Origin: DATKGW01 sp035510605
GTDB lineage: Bacteria; Patescibacteriota; Saccharimonadia; Saccharimonadales; CAIOMD01
DNA: 8,671 bases
Assembly (NCBI GenBank): GCA_035510605.1
Contig: DATKGW010000003.1
Location: forward strand, 1 to 8,671
Direction: 5' to 3'
The number at the start of each line of letters is the position of its first letter. Position 1 is the stretch's first letter. Below are positions 1 through 5,382 of this stretch, one piece after another. A model generated the notes under the pieces. It saw only the letters and a program-made list of their open reading frames with translations. It made no database searches and was not told the origin of the DNA. Made by a program: the position numbers and the translations under genes.

Positions 1-121
1 CAGTGGTACCTCTACCGGTACACCAATGACCTTAACCTTTGGAGCCACCGCCCAAACTGGACTTACCACCGCCGGTAACTACCAGGCTAACGAAAACCTA
101 ATGGCTACAGGGACGTATTAG
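1..121 (+). CDS. C-terminal end of a probable secreted surface protein (5' end outside window)
   Basis: One frame is open from the window edge (first full codon at base 2) to a TAG at 119-121, giving 39 residues. The peptide is rich in Thr, Gly, Ala and Asn, and ends ANENLMATGTY, which looks like the last strands of a beta-sandwich surface domain. The next gene, a secreted protein, has a similar Thr/Tyr/Gly-rich end (GVYSTTITYICLANF), so the two may be related or serve the same surface structure. Only the tail is visible. The call of surface protein comes from composition and context; the family is unknown. Confidence 0.6.
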   Translation, partial: SGTSTGTPMTLTFGATAQTGLTTAGNYQANENLMATGTY

Positions 122-141
122 CCGTTTAAGCACAAAAATAA

Positions 142-155
142 TACAATAAGCATTA
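142..155 (+). promoter_or_regulatory. -10-like TACAAT just upstream of the GTG start
   Basis: TACAAT at 142-147 matches five of six bases of the bacterial -10 consensus and ends eight bases before the GTG at 156. No convincing -35 is visible 16-18 bases upstream. If it works, transcription begins near 154, so the GTG would be almost at the 5' end of the mRNA. Translation from the later ATG at 201 would leave a leader of about 47 bases. Confidence 0.4.
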
Positions 156-1214
156 GTGTTAAAACAAAATATATACAAGAAGATATTAAAGAGATATTTT
201 ATGGCTTTAACTTTAGCCATTTGTATTATTTGTTTTAGTTGGCCGGCGTCAGCGGCCATTGGGTTGCCAAATCGATCAATTCAGCTGGATAATCCTTTGC
301 CATCTGCTAATGGCGTAAATTACGTATTGAGCTTTGATTTGCCAAGTAATTATAATTTAGGTTCAATTACCATACAGTTTTGTCAAAACAGCCCCCTAGA
401 AGCTGCAATCTGCCAGGCCCCTGCAGGTTTTGATGCCAGTAGCGTGCAACTAAATGCCCAGAGCGGTGAAACCGGTTTTACAATTAATCCAAATACTAAT
501 ACCAATCAGATAGTGATTGGCCGCACTCCGGCAATGACAACCGCAACTAACCTTTCTTATAGCTTTGGCAATATCACCAATCCGTCAGCTACTGGCCAAT
601 TTTTCGCTAAAATCTTTTTATATAGTTCGAGTGATGGTACAGGTATTGATGATTATTTCGGCGGAATTGCCCTAGACACAAACAGTGCGGTAGGAATCAA
701 TACCACAGTACCGCCATATCTGTTGTTTTGTGCAGCGGCGACAATAGCGGGCTATGATTGCTCAACCGCAGATAATTATTATCTGGATTTTGGTAATTTT
801 GGTACCGGAAAAACTTCAGCAACCACGAGCGAAATGGTTGTAAGCGAAAACGCCGCTTTTGGTTTTAATATTCAAATGTTTGGCAATACAATGACATCTG
901 GGAATAATATTATTAATCCAATTGCTACCCAGGGGCCAGCCTTAACAGGAACTTCTCAGTTTGGCTTGAATTTGAGAGTTAACAATTTATTAAATATTGG
1001 CAATGATCCAGTAGGCATCGGCAACGCAGTTGTCGATAATGACTACAACACCCCTAACCAATTTAAATTTAATTCCGGCGATACGCTAGTTGCGGGTGTT
1101 GGCCCAATTGCTTATCAAAAATTTACTCCTACTTATATAGTAAATATAAACAGTAACGCAGCACCTGGTGTTTACAGTACAACAATCACTTATATTTGCT
1201 TAGCAAATTTCTAA
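156..1214 (+). CDS. Secreted cysteine-containing beta-rich surface protein, lineage-specific
   Basis: This encodes 352 residues from a GTG. Residues 1-33 look like a Sec signal peptide: a basic n-region (KKILKRYF), a hydrophobic core (ALTLAICIICF) and an AxA-type site (WPASA, then AIGLPN). The mature part is rich in Asn, Thr, Gly and Ser and appears to hold two beta-rich domains, about 34-185 and 186-352. Cys76/Cys86 and Cys192/Cys202 sit as close pairs that could form disulfides outside the cell; Cys348 is near the end. No C-terminal membrane segment or sortase motif is seen, so anchoring must be non-covalent or through a partner. The DUF916-like anchored protein directly downstream is the obvious candidate. 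An alternative start is ATG at 201, preceded by AAAGAG, but it would remove the basic n-region, so I prefer GTG. The style matches surface proteins I remember from Saccharibacteria; no function is known to me. Confidence 0.85.
   Translation: MLKQNIYKKILKRYFMALTLAICIICFSWPASAAIGLPNRSIQLDNPLPSANGVNYVLSFDLPSNYNLGSITIQFCQNSPLEAAICQAPAGFDASSVQLNAQSGETGFTINPNTNTNQIVIGRTPAMTTATNLSYSFGNITNPSATGQFFAKIFLYSSSDGTGIDDYFGGIALDTNSAVGINTTVPPYLLFCAAATIAGYDCSTADNYYLDFGNFGTGKTSATTSEMVVSENAAFGFNIQMFGNTMTSGNNIINPIATQGPALTGTSQFGLNLRVNNLLNIGNDPVGIGNAVVDNDYNTPNQFKFNSGDTLVAGVGPIAYQKFTPTYIVNINSNAAPGVYSTTITYICLANF
188..203 (+). promoter_or_regulatory. Alternative ribosome binding site and ATG start
   Basis: AAAGAG at 188-193 lies seven bases before an in-frame ATG at 201-203. 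The spacing is good and the match to Shine-Dalgarno is weak to moderate. Starting here would give MALTLAICIICF, a signal peptide without its basic n-region. The site competes with the GTG at 156, which has no Shine-Dalgarno but gives a normal signal peptide. Confidence 0.3.
1194..1208 (+). repeat. Perfect 7-bp palindrome at the gene end
   Basis: ATTTGCT (1194-1200) and AGCAAAT (1202-1208) are exact inverted copies around one T, just before the TAA at 1212-1214. As RNA this would be a short A/U-rich hairpin with no U-tract behind it. It overlaps the putative -35 of the next gene, so it could be an operator or a chance palindrome in AT-rich DNA. The nearby TGCTAGCA at 1231-1238 is a second small palindrome. 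Confidence 0.3.
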
Positions 1215-1228
1215 TTTACTGCTAAAAT
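1200..1228 (+). promoter_or_regulatory. Extended -10 promoter for the DUF916-like gene
   Basis: TTAGCA (1200-1205, four of six to TTGACA) is followed after 17 bases by TAAAAT (1223-1228). TG at 1220-1221 makes an extended -10 (TGCTAAAAT). Transcription would start near 1235, giving a leader of about 33 bases that contains the Shine-Dalgarno. Read-through from the gene upstream is also possible. Confidence 0.45.
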
Positions 1229-1258
1229 TATGCTAGCAATTAAAATGATATAAAAAAT

Positions 1259-1265
1259 GGGAGGA
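1259..1265 (+). promoter_or_regulatory. Strong Shine-Dalgarno GGGAGGA
   Basis: GGGAGGA is the only strong Shine-Dalgarno in front of any gene in this window. Its GGAGG core ends three bases before the ATG at 1268, closer than the usual five to nine. It fixes this start and shows that the organism can use SD-led initiation, which makes the SD-less starts elsewhere in the window meaningful. Confidence 0.75.
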
Positions 1266-1267
1266 AT

Positions 1268-2272
1268 ATGAAGTTCAGAAATTCTATATCAGCGCTGGGG
1301 ATAGGTCTTCTAAGTGTGGTCTTTATTGTAAGTGGCCTAACAATAACAACCAGTGCCACTAGTGGCCAAATTGGCGTTGCCAATGGTTTTAAAATATCAC
1401 CGGTTAGATACGAAGAAACTGTTGATAAAGGCGCGACCAAAACGTTTATTATTTATGTATCAGGTGTTGATGATTATCCGATAATAGCTCAGGCTGTTGT
1501 TAATGATTTCCAAGCATCCACTGATGAAGGCGGTGATCCATCTTTATTGCTTGATACTAACCAGGCCGTGCCGGCCGATAGCTTTAAAGCTATCACTAGC
1601 CCTATTCCAAATACAGAAATTCAACCTGGAGAAACGGCTCAGATACAGGTTGTTATTAAAGTTCCGGCAAATGCTCAACCAGGTGGTTATTATGGTATGG
1701 TTCGCTTTGCATCTGCACTATCTTTAACACCAAGTACCGCTCCAACAAGTGTTGGTCTTTCGGCTAGCACCGGTACCCTGTTTTTGATAACTGTGCCAGG
1801 CAATCTTACCGAAAAGCTCTCGATAGTATCTTTCTCGGCAGCTAAAGGTGGCAGCATGGGTCGCATATATACAAGCGGTAATAACCTTCAGATTATTACC
1901 AGGGTACAGAATACTGGCAATATTCATGTAGCGCCATTTGGAAAGATACAAGTCAGCCATTCTGGAAAAGTTATCTCGGAGCTAAAATTTAACAATATTG
2001 TGCCACCGGGACAAGTCTTGCCCAACAGTATCCGAAAATTTACCTACAGTTTACCCAACCAAAGCTTGTTTGGTAAATATACCGTGAATGCTTATTTAGG
2101 TTACGGTACACAAGGGAGTTTGTTAACTGCTAAAAATATTTTTTGGGTAATTCCCTGGTGGTTTATCGGCCTTATGATTGTAATAGTGCTTGTACTAATA
2201 AGTGCGGGCTATGTTGTTTATCGACGAATTCAAAAAATTCGCCAACATAGAAAGCATATTCGAAAAGTATAA
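1268..2272 (+). CDS. Membrane-anchored DUF916/WxL-interacting-like surface protein
   Basis: This encodes 334 residues. A signal peptide covers about 1-31 (MKFRNS, then a hydrophobic core ALGIGLLSVVFIVSGL). The mature N-terminus reads GFKISPVRYEETVDKGATKT, the F-x-I-S-P-V plus D-x-G-x-x pattern of DUF916-type beta-sandwich domains. A second motif, QPGETAQIQVVIKVPANAQP followed by GGYYGMVRF, closes the first domain at about residue 150. A second beta-rich domain spans about 170-285, with VQNTGNIHVAPFGKI as its typical strand. One membrane segment at about 293-318 and a very basic tail (RRIQKIRQHRKHIRKV) place the body outside and the tail inside. In Gram-positive WxL clusters such proteins bind a peptidoglycan-associated WxL protein. 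By analogy this one may hold the secreted protein encoded upstream; that is inference. The GGGAGGA signal supports the start. It faces the next gene convergently with a 24-base gap. Confidence 0.85.
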   Translation: MKFRNSISALGIGLLSVVFIVSGLTITTSATSGQIGVANGFKISPVRYEETVDKGATKTFIIYVSGVDDYPIIAQAVVNDFQASTDEGGDPSLLLDTNQAVPADSFKAITSPIPNTEIQPGETAQIQVVIKVPANAQPGGYYGMVRFASALSLTPSTAPTSVGLSASTGTLFLITVPGNLTEKLSIVSFSAAKGGSMGRIYTSGNNLQIITRVQNTGNIHVAPFGKIQVSHSGKVISELKFNNIVPPGQVLPNSIRKFTYSLPNQSLFGKYTVNAYLGYGTQGSLLTAKNIFWVIPWWFIGLMIVIVLVLISAGYVVYRRIQKIRQHRKHIRKV

Positions 2273-2296
2273 TTTTATTTAACCTTTATAAGATTT

Positions 2297-2986
2297 TTAT
2301 AGAACAACAAAACTTGTAACCGCATCGATAAAAACCTGATAATTGGGGTTGGAGTTGGAGTCATTATATTCTAGGAAGTATTTATGGTTAGACCCGTTGC
2401 TGCTTTTTATTGTTACTCCGTAACCTTCTTGGATACTTGCAGTTCCGGCAGTGTGTGCACTGGACATATCACAGGTAAAACTTACTCCTTGCCATTTGGC
2501 AGTCCAATTTATATAAGCGTTTGGATTACCTGACAGATTTGGCGGTACTCCAGAAAATGTAGCGCAATTGCCTGATAATTTATCTGCAATCATTTTATTG
2601 CCAGTAACAGTCACCGGTAAAATATATGCAACCGGATAATCACTCGGGTAAAGATCCACATAAACCCTCAATATACCACCAAGATTATTCGATCTGTTGT
2701 TCTGAAATTCGTAATATGACTGATTAGAATAAGGGCTTTTTTTGCCGTTGGCCGCCCAACCGTCGGGCAGGCTGATTGAAAACAAATCAGTAGAAAAGAC
2801 AGTAGTTTTAGGTGTAACAGTTGCTACGGATGTTCCAGATCTATCAAAGCTTACCGAAGATGATGAATTATTGTCATAAAAGAAAAACCATAAAAGACTG
2901 CCTACTATAATCATTAAACTTATTCCGAGAAGTATAAACATAAAAACATCCAGGTGTTTTTTTAGTCGTTTATTTGCCTTATACAT
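2297..2986 (-). CDS. Single-pass membrane protein with extracytoplasmic domain, function unknown
   Basis: This encodes 229 residues. A basic N-terminus (MYKANKRLKKHLD) is followed by one membrane segment at about 14-36 (VFMFILLGISLMIIVGSLLW), so the protein should sit N-in with its C-terminal domain outside. A Ser/Asn/Thr linker (about 38-65) leads to a folded region of alternating strands beginning FSTDLFSISLPDGW. An S-x-x-LP-x-GW opening is common in small lipid- or ligand-binding-like folds, but I cannot name a family. Two cysteines (GNCATF and SFTCDMS) could form a disulfide. It is the only clear minus-strand gene: convergent with the DUF916-like gene and divergent from the PKD gene. No Shine-Dalgarno is visible before the ATG. 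It is probably a lineage-specific envelope protein. Confidence 0.85.
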   Translation of the reverse strand: MYKANKRLKKHLDVFMFILLGISLMIIVGSLLWFFFYDNNSSSSVSFDRSGTSVATVTPKTTVFSTDLFSISLPDGWAANGKKSPYSNQSYYEFQNNRSNNLGGILRVYVDLYPSDYPVAYILPVTVTGNKMIADKLSGNCATFSGVPPNLSGNPNAYINWTAKWQGVSFTCDMSSAHTAGTASIQEGYGVTIKSSNGSNHKYFLEYNDSNSNPNYQVFIDAVTSFVVL

Positions 2987-3005
2987 AATGTTTTTGCTTA
3001 ATCTT

Positions 3006-3034
3006 ATTGTGTCAATATCCTATTTCTATTGCAA
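3006..3034 (-). promoter_or_regulatory. Putative promoter of the minus-strand membrane protein gene
   Basis: Read on the minus strand, TTGCAA (plus 3029-3034) is followed after 17 bases by CACAAT (plus 3006-3011). TG precedes the -10 with one base between (TGACACAAT). The -10 matches four of six. Transcription would begin about 12 bases before the ATG at 2986. Confidence 0.35.
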
Positions 3035-3058
3035 GCGAGCATTGCGACTAGGGCTTGC
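3031..3058. repeat. Inverted repeat GCAAGC/GCTTGC in the divergent intergenic region
   Basis: GCAAGC (3031-3036) and GCTTGC (3053-3058) are exact inverted copies separated by 16 bases, in the 155-base space between two divergent genes. The left arm overlaps the putative minus-strand -35. The position fits an operator acting on the minus-strand promoter, but a six-base repeat can occur by chance. Confidence 0.3.
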
Positions 3059-3084
3059 TTAATCCCTCTGATATAGTGGTTGTC

Positions 3085-3113
3085 TTTACGTTCCCTAAAA
3101 AACATATTATAGT
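3085..3113 (+). promoter_or_regulatory. Promoter of the Ig/PKD surface protein gene
   Basis: TTTACG (3085-3090, four of six) is followed after exactly 17 bases by TATAGT (3108-3113, five of six). This is one of the two best two-part promoters in the window. Transcription would start near 3120, about 22 bases before the ATG at 3142. AAGGCT at 3124-3129 inside this leader is a weak, distant Shine-Dalgarno candidate. Confidence 0.5.
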
Positions 3114-3141
3114 TATGCTTATTAAGGCTTAAAAAGTAAAC

Positions 3142-4062
3142 ATGCATAAAACTGGCTTCAAAAGATTAATGACACTTAAGAATTCAAAATCAGTGATATT
3201 ACTCAGTTTTGGTCTTATTTTGCTAGGTTTTTCATCTAATGTCGCTGCACTTACCAATCCAAGTGATGGCAGTATTGGCTTGAGTGGAACAGTCAGCGCG
3301 CCAGCTCCCACCCAAGGGGCAACGATTACCAGCCCGGCCAATGGGGCAGTGTTTACTAATTTACCGGTGACGGTGGTTGGTTGGTGCCCGGCCAATTTAT
3401 TGGTGAAGATTTTTAGAAATAATGTTTTTAGCGGTTCCGTAATGTGTAGCAGCAATAGCTATAGTATAAAAATCGATTTATTTAGCGGCCGTAACGATTT
3501 AATAGCCAGAGTTTATGATTCACTTGACCAAGCCGGGCCGGATTCCAATATGGTCTCGGTAACTTTTAATGATAATTCCGCCAATCCAAACATAGCCAGC
3601 AGGATAAGCCTAACCAGTAATTACGCCCGCCGTGGGGCTGACCCTAAAACCGAGCTTACCTGGCCAATTATTATTAGTGGTGGTACTCCACCATATGCCA
3701 TAAGTGTCGACTGGGGAGATGGATCATCCAGCGACCTTTATACGGCTACTATTCCCGGTGAATTTACCATAAAGCACACCTATGGCCAATCGGGATCTTT
3801 TGACATGCTGGTCAAGGCATCAGATCAAAATCGTTCGGTAGCGTATTTGCAACTAGTGGCCATCTCCAATGGCAAGGTGACACAAGCCAGTGTGGCTGCT
3901 GCATCAGCCAATAAAACCAAAACGACCAGTTCGGTTGTGTCTTGGGCGTTAATAGTAATATTCTTGCTATTTATCGTCTTAGCTTTTTGGCTTGGCCGTC
4001 GCTCCGAAGATTCCAGCATCAAAAAACGCATCACTAAGGGTGAACATCCTTTTGGGATGTGA
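3142..4062 (+). CDS. Membrane-anchored surface protein with Ig-like and PKD domains
   Basis: This encodes 306 residues ending in TGA. A signal peptide runs from KNSKSVILLSFGLILLGF to a site near VAA (about residue 36). An in-frame ATG at 3169 (residue 10) would give a more usual signal peptide length, and neither start has a good Shine-Dalgarno. Residues about 59-128 look like an Ig-like beta-sandwich (ITSPANGAVFTNLPVTV). Cys82 and Cys102 are placed to form a disulfide. Residues about 150-240 form a PKD-like domain with the hallmark DWGDGSS (D190-S196) and the later HTYGQSGSFDMLVKA. A Ser/Thr/Ala linker leads to one membrane helix at about 265-284 and a basic inner tail (GRRSEDSSIKKR). PKD and Ig domains usually mediate protein or glycan contacts outside the cell, so adhesion or envelope assembly is likely; the partner is unknown. 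mnmA follows after 37 bases on the same strand. Confidence 0.87.
   Translation: MHKTGFKRLMTLKNSKSVILLSFGLILLGFSSNVAALTNPSDGSIGLSGTVSAPAPTQGATITSPANGAVFTNLPVTVVGWCPANLLVKIFRNNVFSGSVMCSSNSYSIKIDLFSGRNDLIARVYDSLDQAGPDSNMVSVTFNDNSANPNIASRISLTSNYARRGADPKTELTWPIIISGGTPPYAISVDWGDGSSSDLYTATIPGEFTIKHTYGQSGSFDMLVKASDQNRSVAYLQLVAISNGKVTQASVAAASANKTKTTSSVVSWALIVIFLLFIVLAFWLGRRSEDSSIKKRITKGEHPFGM
4044..4060 (+). other. Short hairpin overlapping the stop codon of the PKD gene
   Basis: ACATCC (4044-4049), loop TTTTG, GGATGT (4055-4060) form a perfect six-pair stem whose last base is the first base of the TGA stop. A/T-rich sequence follows (GATTAATTAAT) but no run of T, so it is not a standard intrinsic terminator. 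It lies between the surface gene and the presumed mnmA promoter and could weaken read-through or protect the 3' end. Confidence 0.35.
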
Positions 4063-4084
4063 TTAATTAATCCGATTTCTGTTG

Positions 4085-4099
4085 TAAACTTATAAAGCT
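4085..4099 (+). promoter_or_regulatory. -10-like TAAACT nine bases before the mnmA start
   Basis: TAAACT (4085-4090, four of six) ends nine bases before the mnmA ATG, the same distance as the elements before alaS and ftsA. TTAATT at 4063-4068 is a weak -35 at 16 bases. No Shine-Dalgarno is present in the 37-base gap. The overlapping TATAAA at 4091-4096 is a better hexamer but would start transcription inside the gene. On its own this site is weak; the shared spacing raises it. Confidence 0.35.
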
Positions 4100-5134
4100 A
4101 TGAAGACGGTGTATGTTGGTTTAAGTGGTGGTGTTGATAGTTCGGTAGCAGCGGCTCTATTAAAAGAGCAGGGCTACCATGTTGTTGGCGTATATATGAA
4201 AAACTGGAGCGTTAGCTTTGTCGGTTTTGCTTGCCCATGGAAAGAAGATTATCAAGACGCCAAACGGGTAGCCGTGCAGCTGGGTATAGATTTTAAGATG
4301 TTTGATTTCGAAAAGCAGTATCGCCACAAAGTTGTCGACTTCATGATAAGCGAATATAAGGCCGGCCGTACCCCAAATCCAGATATTATGTGTAACCAAG
4401 AGATTAAATTTAAGCTGTTTTTAAATACAGCACTAGAGCAGGGTGCAGATTTTGTAGCTACCGGCCACTATTCCAGGATAAAAAATGGGCATTTATATAT
4501 AGGTCTGGATTCTAACAAAGACCAAAGCTATTTTTTGTACCGGGTAACTAGCGATGCCCTAAAACACACCATTTTTCCGCTGGGCGAGCTAACTAAGCCA
4601 GAAGTTCGTAAACTGGCAGCCAAATATAAATTAGTTACGGCTACTAAAAAAGAAAGCATGGGCATTTGTTTTGTCGGTAAAGTCGGTATAAAGGAGTTTT
4701 TACAGGAGTTTGTCAAAACTAGGCCAGGCGATATTATCGAACAAAACGGTGTAAAAATTGGCCAGCACGATGGTGCCATCTTTTATACCATCGGCCAACG
4801 GCGCGGCTTAAATATCGGTGGCGGTCTGCCTTATTACGTTACCGGTAAAAATATGGCCAATAATGAGGTTTATGTAACCACTAAACTGGACGATGAACAG
4901 TTGTGGCACAATGAGCTAAACCTAACCGATCTACATTGGATTAATAATCTGCCAAAACCAGGCAAAACCTACCAGGTACGTATCCGTTACCGCGCAGATT
5001 TGGTAGATTGTATCTTTATAGGCTCAAAACTCACAAAAGTAGAATTAAAAGACCCTGTTAAAGCGCTTTCGCCCGGCCAATCGGCTGTTATTTATGACGG
5101 CCAAGAAGTCCTCGGTGGCGGCATAGTTGTTTAA
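4100..5134 (+). CDS. mnmA: tRNA-specific 2-thiouridylase MnmA
   Basis: MnmA adds sulfur to C2 of the wobble uridine (U34) of the Lys, Glu and Gln tRNAs in the cytoplasm, using ATP and sulfur passed from a cysteine desulfurase directly or through carriers. This protein has 344 residues, slightly shorter than the usual 350-380. The ATP pyrophosphatase loop LSGGVDSSVAA is at residues 8-18. The first catalytic cysteine lies in TPNPDIMCNQEIKF (Cys98) and the second in ESMGICFVG (Cys190), so both active-site cysteines are present. ATGHYSR (120-126), DQSYFL (141-146) and GQRRGL are further family hallmarks, and the C-terminal beta-barrel ends with GQSAVIYDGQEVLGGGIVV. All signature parts are intact. 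The ATG at 4100 starts directly before the conserved strand KTVYVGLSGG, so no earlier start is needed. No Shine-Dalgarno precedes it. I am very sure of the identity. Confidence 0.97.
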   Translation: MKTVYVGLSGGVDSSVAAALLKEQGYHVVGVYMKNWSVSFVGFACPWKEDYQDAKRVAVQLGIDFKMFDFEKQYRHKVVDFMISEYKAGRTPNPDIMCNQEIKFKLFLNTALEQGADFVATGHYSRIKNGHLYIGLDSNKDQSYFLYRVTSDALKHTIFPLGELTKPEVRKLAAKYKLVTATKKESMGICFVGKVGIKEFLQEFVKTRPGDIIEQNGVKIGQHDGAIFYTIGQRRGLNIGGGLPYYVTGKNMANNEVYVTTKLDDEQLWHNELNLTDLHWINNLPKPGKTYQVRIRYRADLVDCIFIGSKLTKVELKDPVKALSPGQSAVIYDGQEVLGGGIVV

Positions 5135-5155
5135 ACCACGAAGACGATTTATTAT
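5127..5155 (+). promoter_or_regulatory. Promoter TTGTTT-N17-TATTAT overlapping the end of mnmA
   Basis: TTGTTT (5127-5132) and TATTAT (5150-5155, five of six) are 17 bases apart, the optimal spacing. The -35 covers the last codons and the first base of the mnmA stop. Transcription would start near 5162, which is the first of two consecutive ATG codons; the -10 ends nine bases before the second (5165). It could also drive alaS. Confidence 0.5.
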
Positions 5156-5161
5156 TGCTGT

Positions 5162-5359
5162 ATGATGAAGGAAAGCAGAGAACAAATCCTCGATCGTTTA
5201 AGAGAGGAGTTAGGGCCTGCCGTAGCCTTGGGAGACATACAGCTTGATAGCCAAGATGTTCGTGATTCACAGTACGAAAAGATACACGAACGTATAGAAA
5301 CAGTACTGAGATTAAGAGCATGGTCTTTAGGACAATCAGTGCTGCACGTTATCCATTAA
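5162..5359 (+). CDS. Small helical charged protein between mnmA and alaS, function unknown
   Basis: This open frame of 65 codons ends in TAA and starts with two ATG codons (5162 and 5165). It fills most of the 248-base gap between mnmA and alaS. The peptide is highly charged and reads as two helices: MKESREQILDRLREELGP and, after a loop with GDIQLDSQDV, a second from about residue 35 (YEKIHERIETVLRLRAW). There is no signal peptide, membrane segment or metal motif, so it should be cytoplasmic. A good promoter sits directly upstream, but there is no Shine-Dalgarno. The codon use looks coding and the product is plausible as a folded mini-protein or a partner of a neighbour. I do not recognise a family. 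A minus-strand open frame across the same stretch is less protein-like. Chance is not excluded at this length. Confidence 0.6.
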   Translation: MMKESREQILDRLREELGPAVALGDIQLDSQDVRDSQYEKIHERIETVLRLRAWSLGQSVLHVIH

Positions 5360-5364
5360 TAGTT

Positions 5365-5382
5365 TGCTACAATTAATCCAAG
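5365..5382 (+). promoter_or_regulatory. alaS: Extended -10 TGCTACAAT nine bases before alaS
   Basis: TG (5365-5366), one base, then TACAAT (5368-5373, five of six) make an extended -10, which can work without a -35; none is seen. The element ends nine bases before the alaS ATG, so the mRNA would start about three bases upstream of the start codon. There is no Shine-Dalgarno in the 23-base gap after the small gene. Confidence 0.5.

Noticed and set aside
1497..1727. Plus-strand 76-codon frame within the DUF916-like gene
   Set aside because: It is a shifted-frame shadow of a gene with signal peptide, domains and a strong Shine-Dalgarno.
2225..2241. CGAATT/AATTCG hairpin as a terminator near the convergent junction
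   Set aside because: It is inside the coding sequence for the basic tail, has an A/T-rich six-pair stem, and no T-run follows. No terminator is evident in the 24-base gap either.
2987..3015. Perfect TTGACA on the minus strand (plus 3010-3015) as a -35
   Set aside because: At 17 bases the matching -10 would be AACATT touching the ATG, placing the transcript start inside the gene. TTGCAA-N17-CACAAT fits better.
3031..3100. Possible tRNA or small structured RNA in the divergent gap
   Set aside because: I could not find a cloverleaf, a T-arm GTTCRA box or an acceptor stem; short pairings only.
4091..4096. TATAAA as the mnmA -10
   Set aside because: It is a good hexamer but only three bases from the ATG, so transcription would begin after the start codon; no good later start exists before the SGGVDSS loop.
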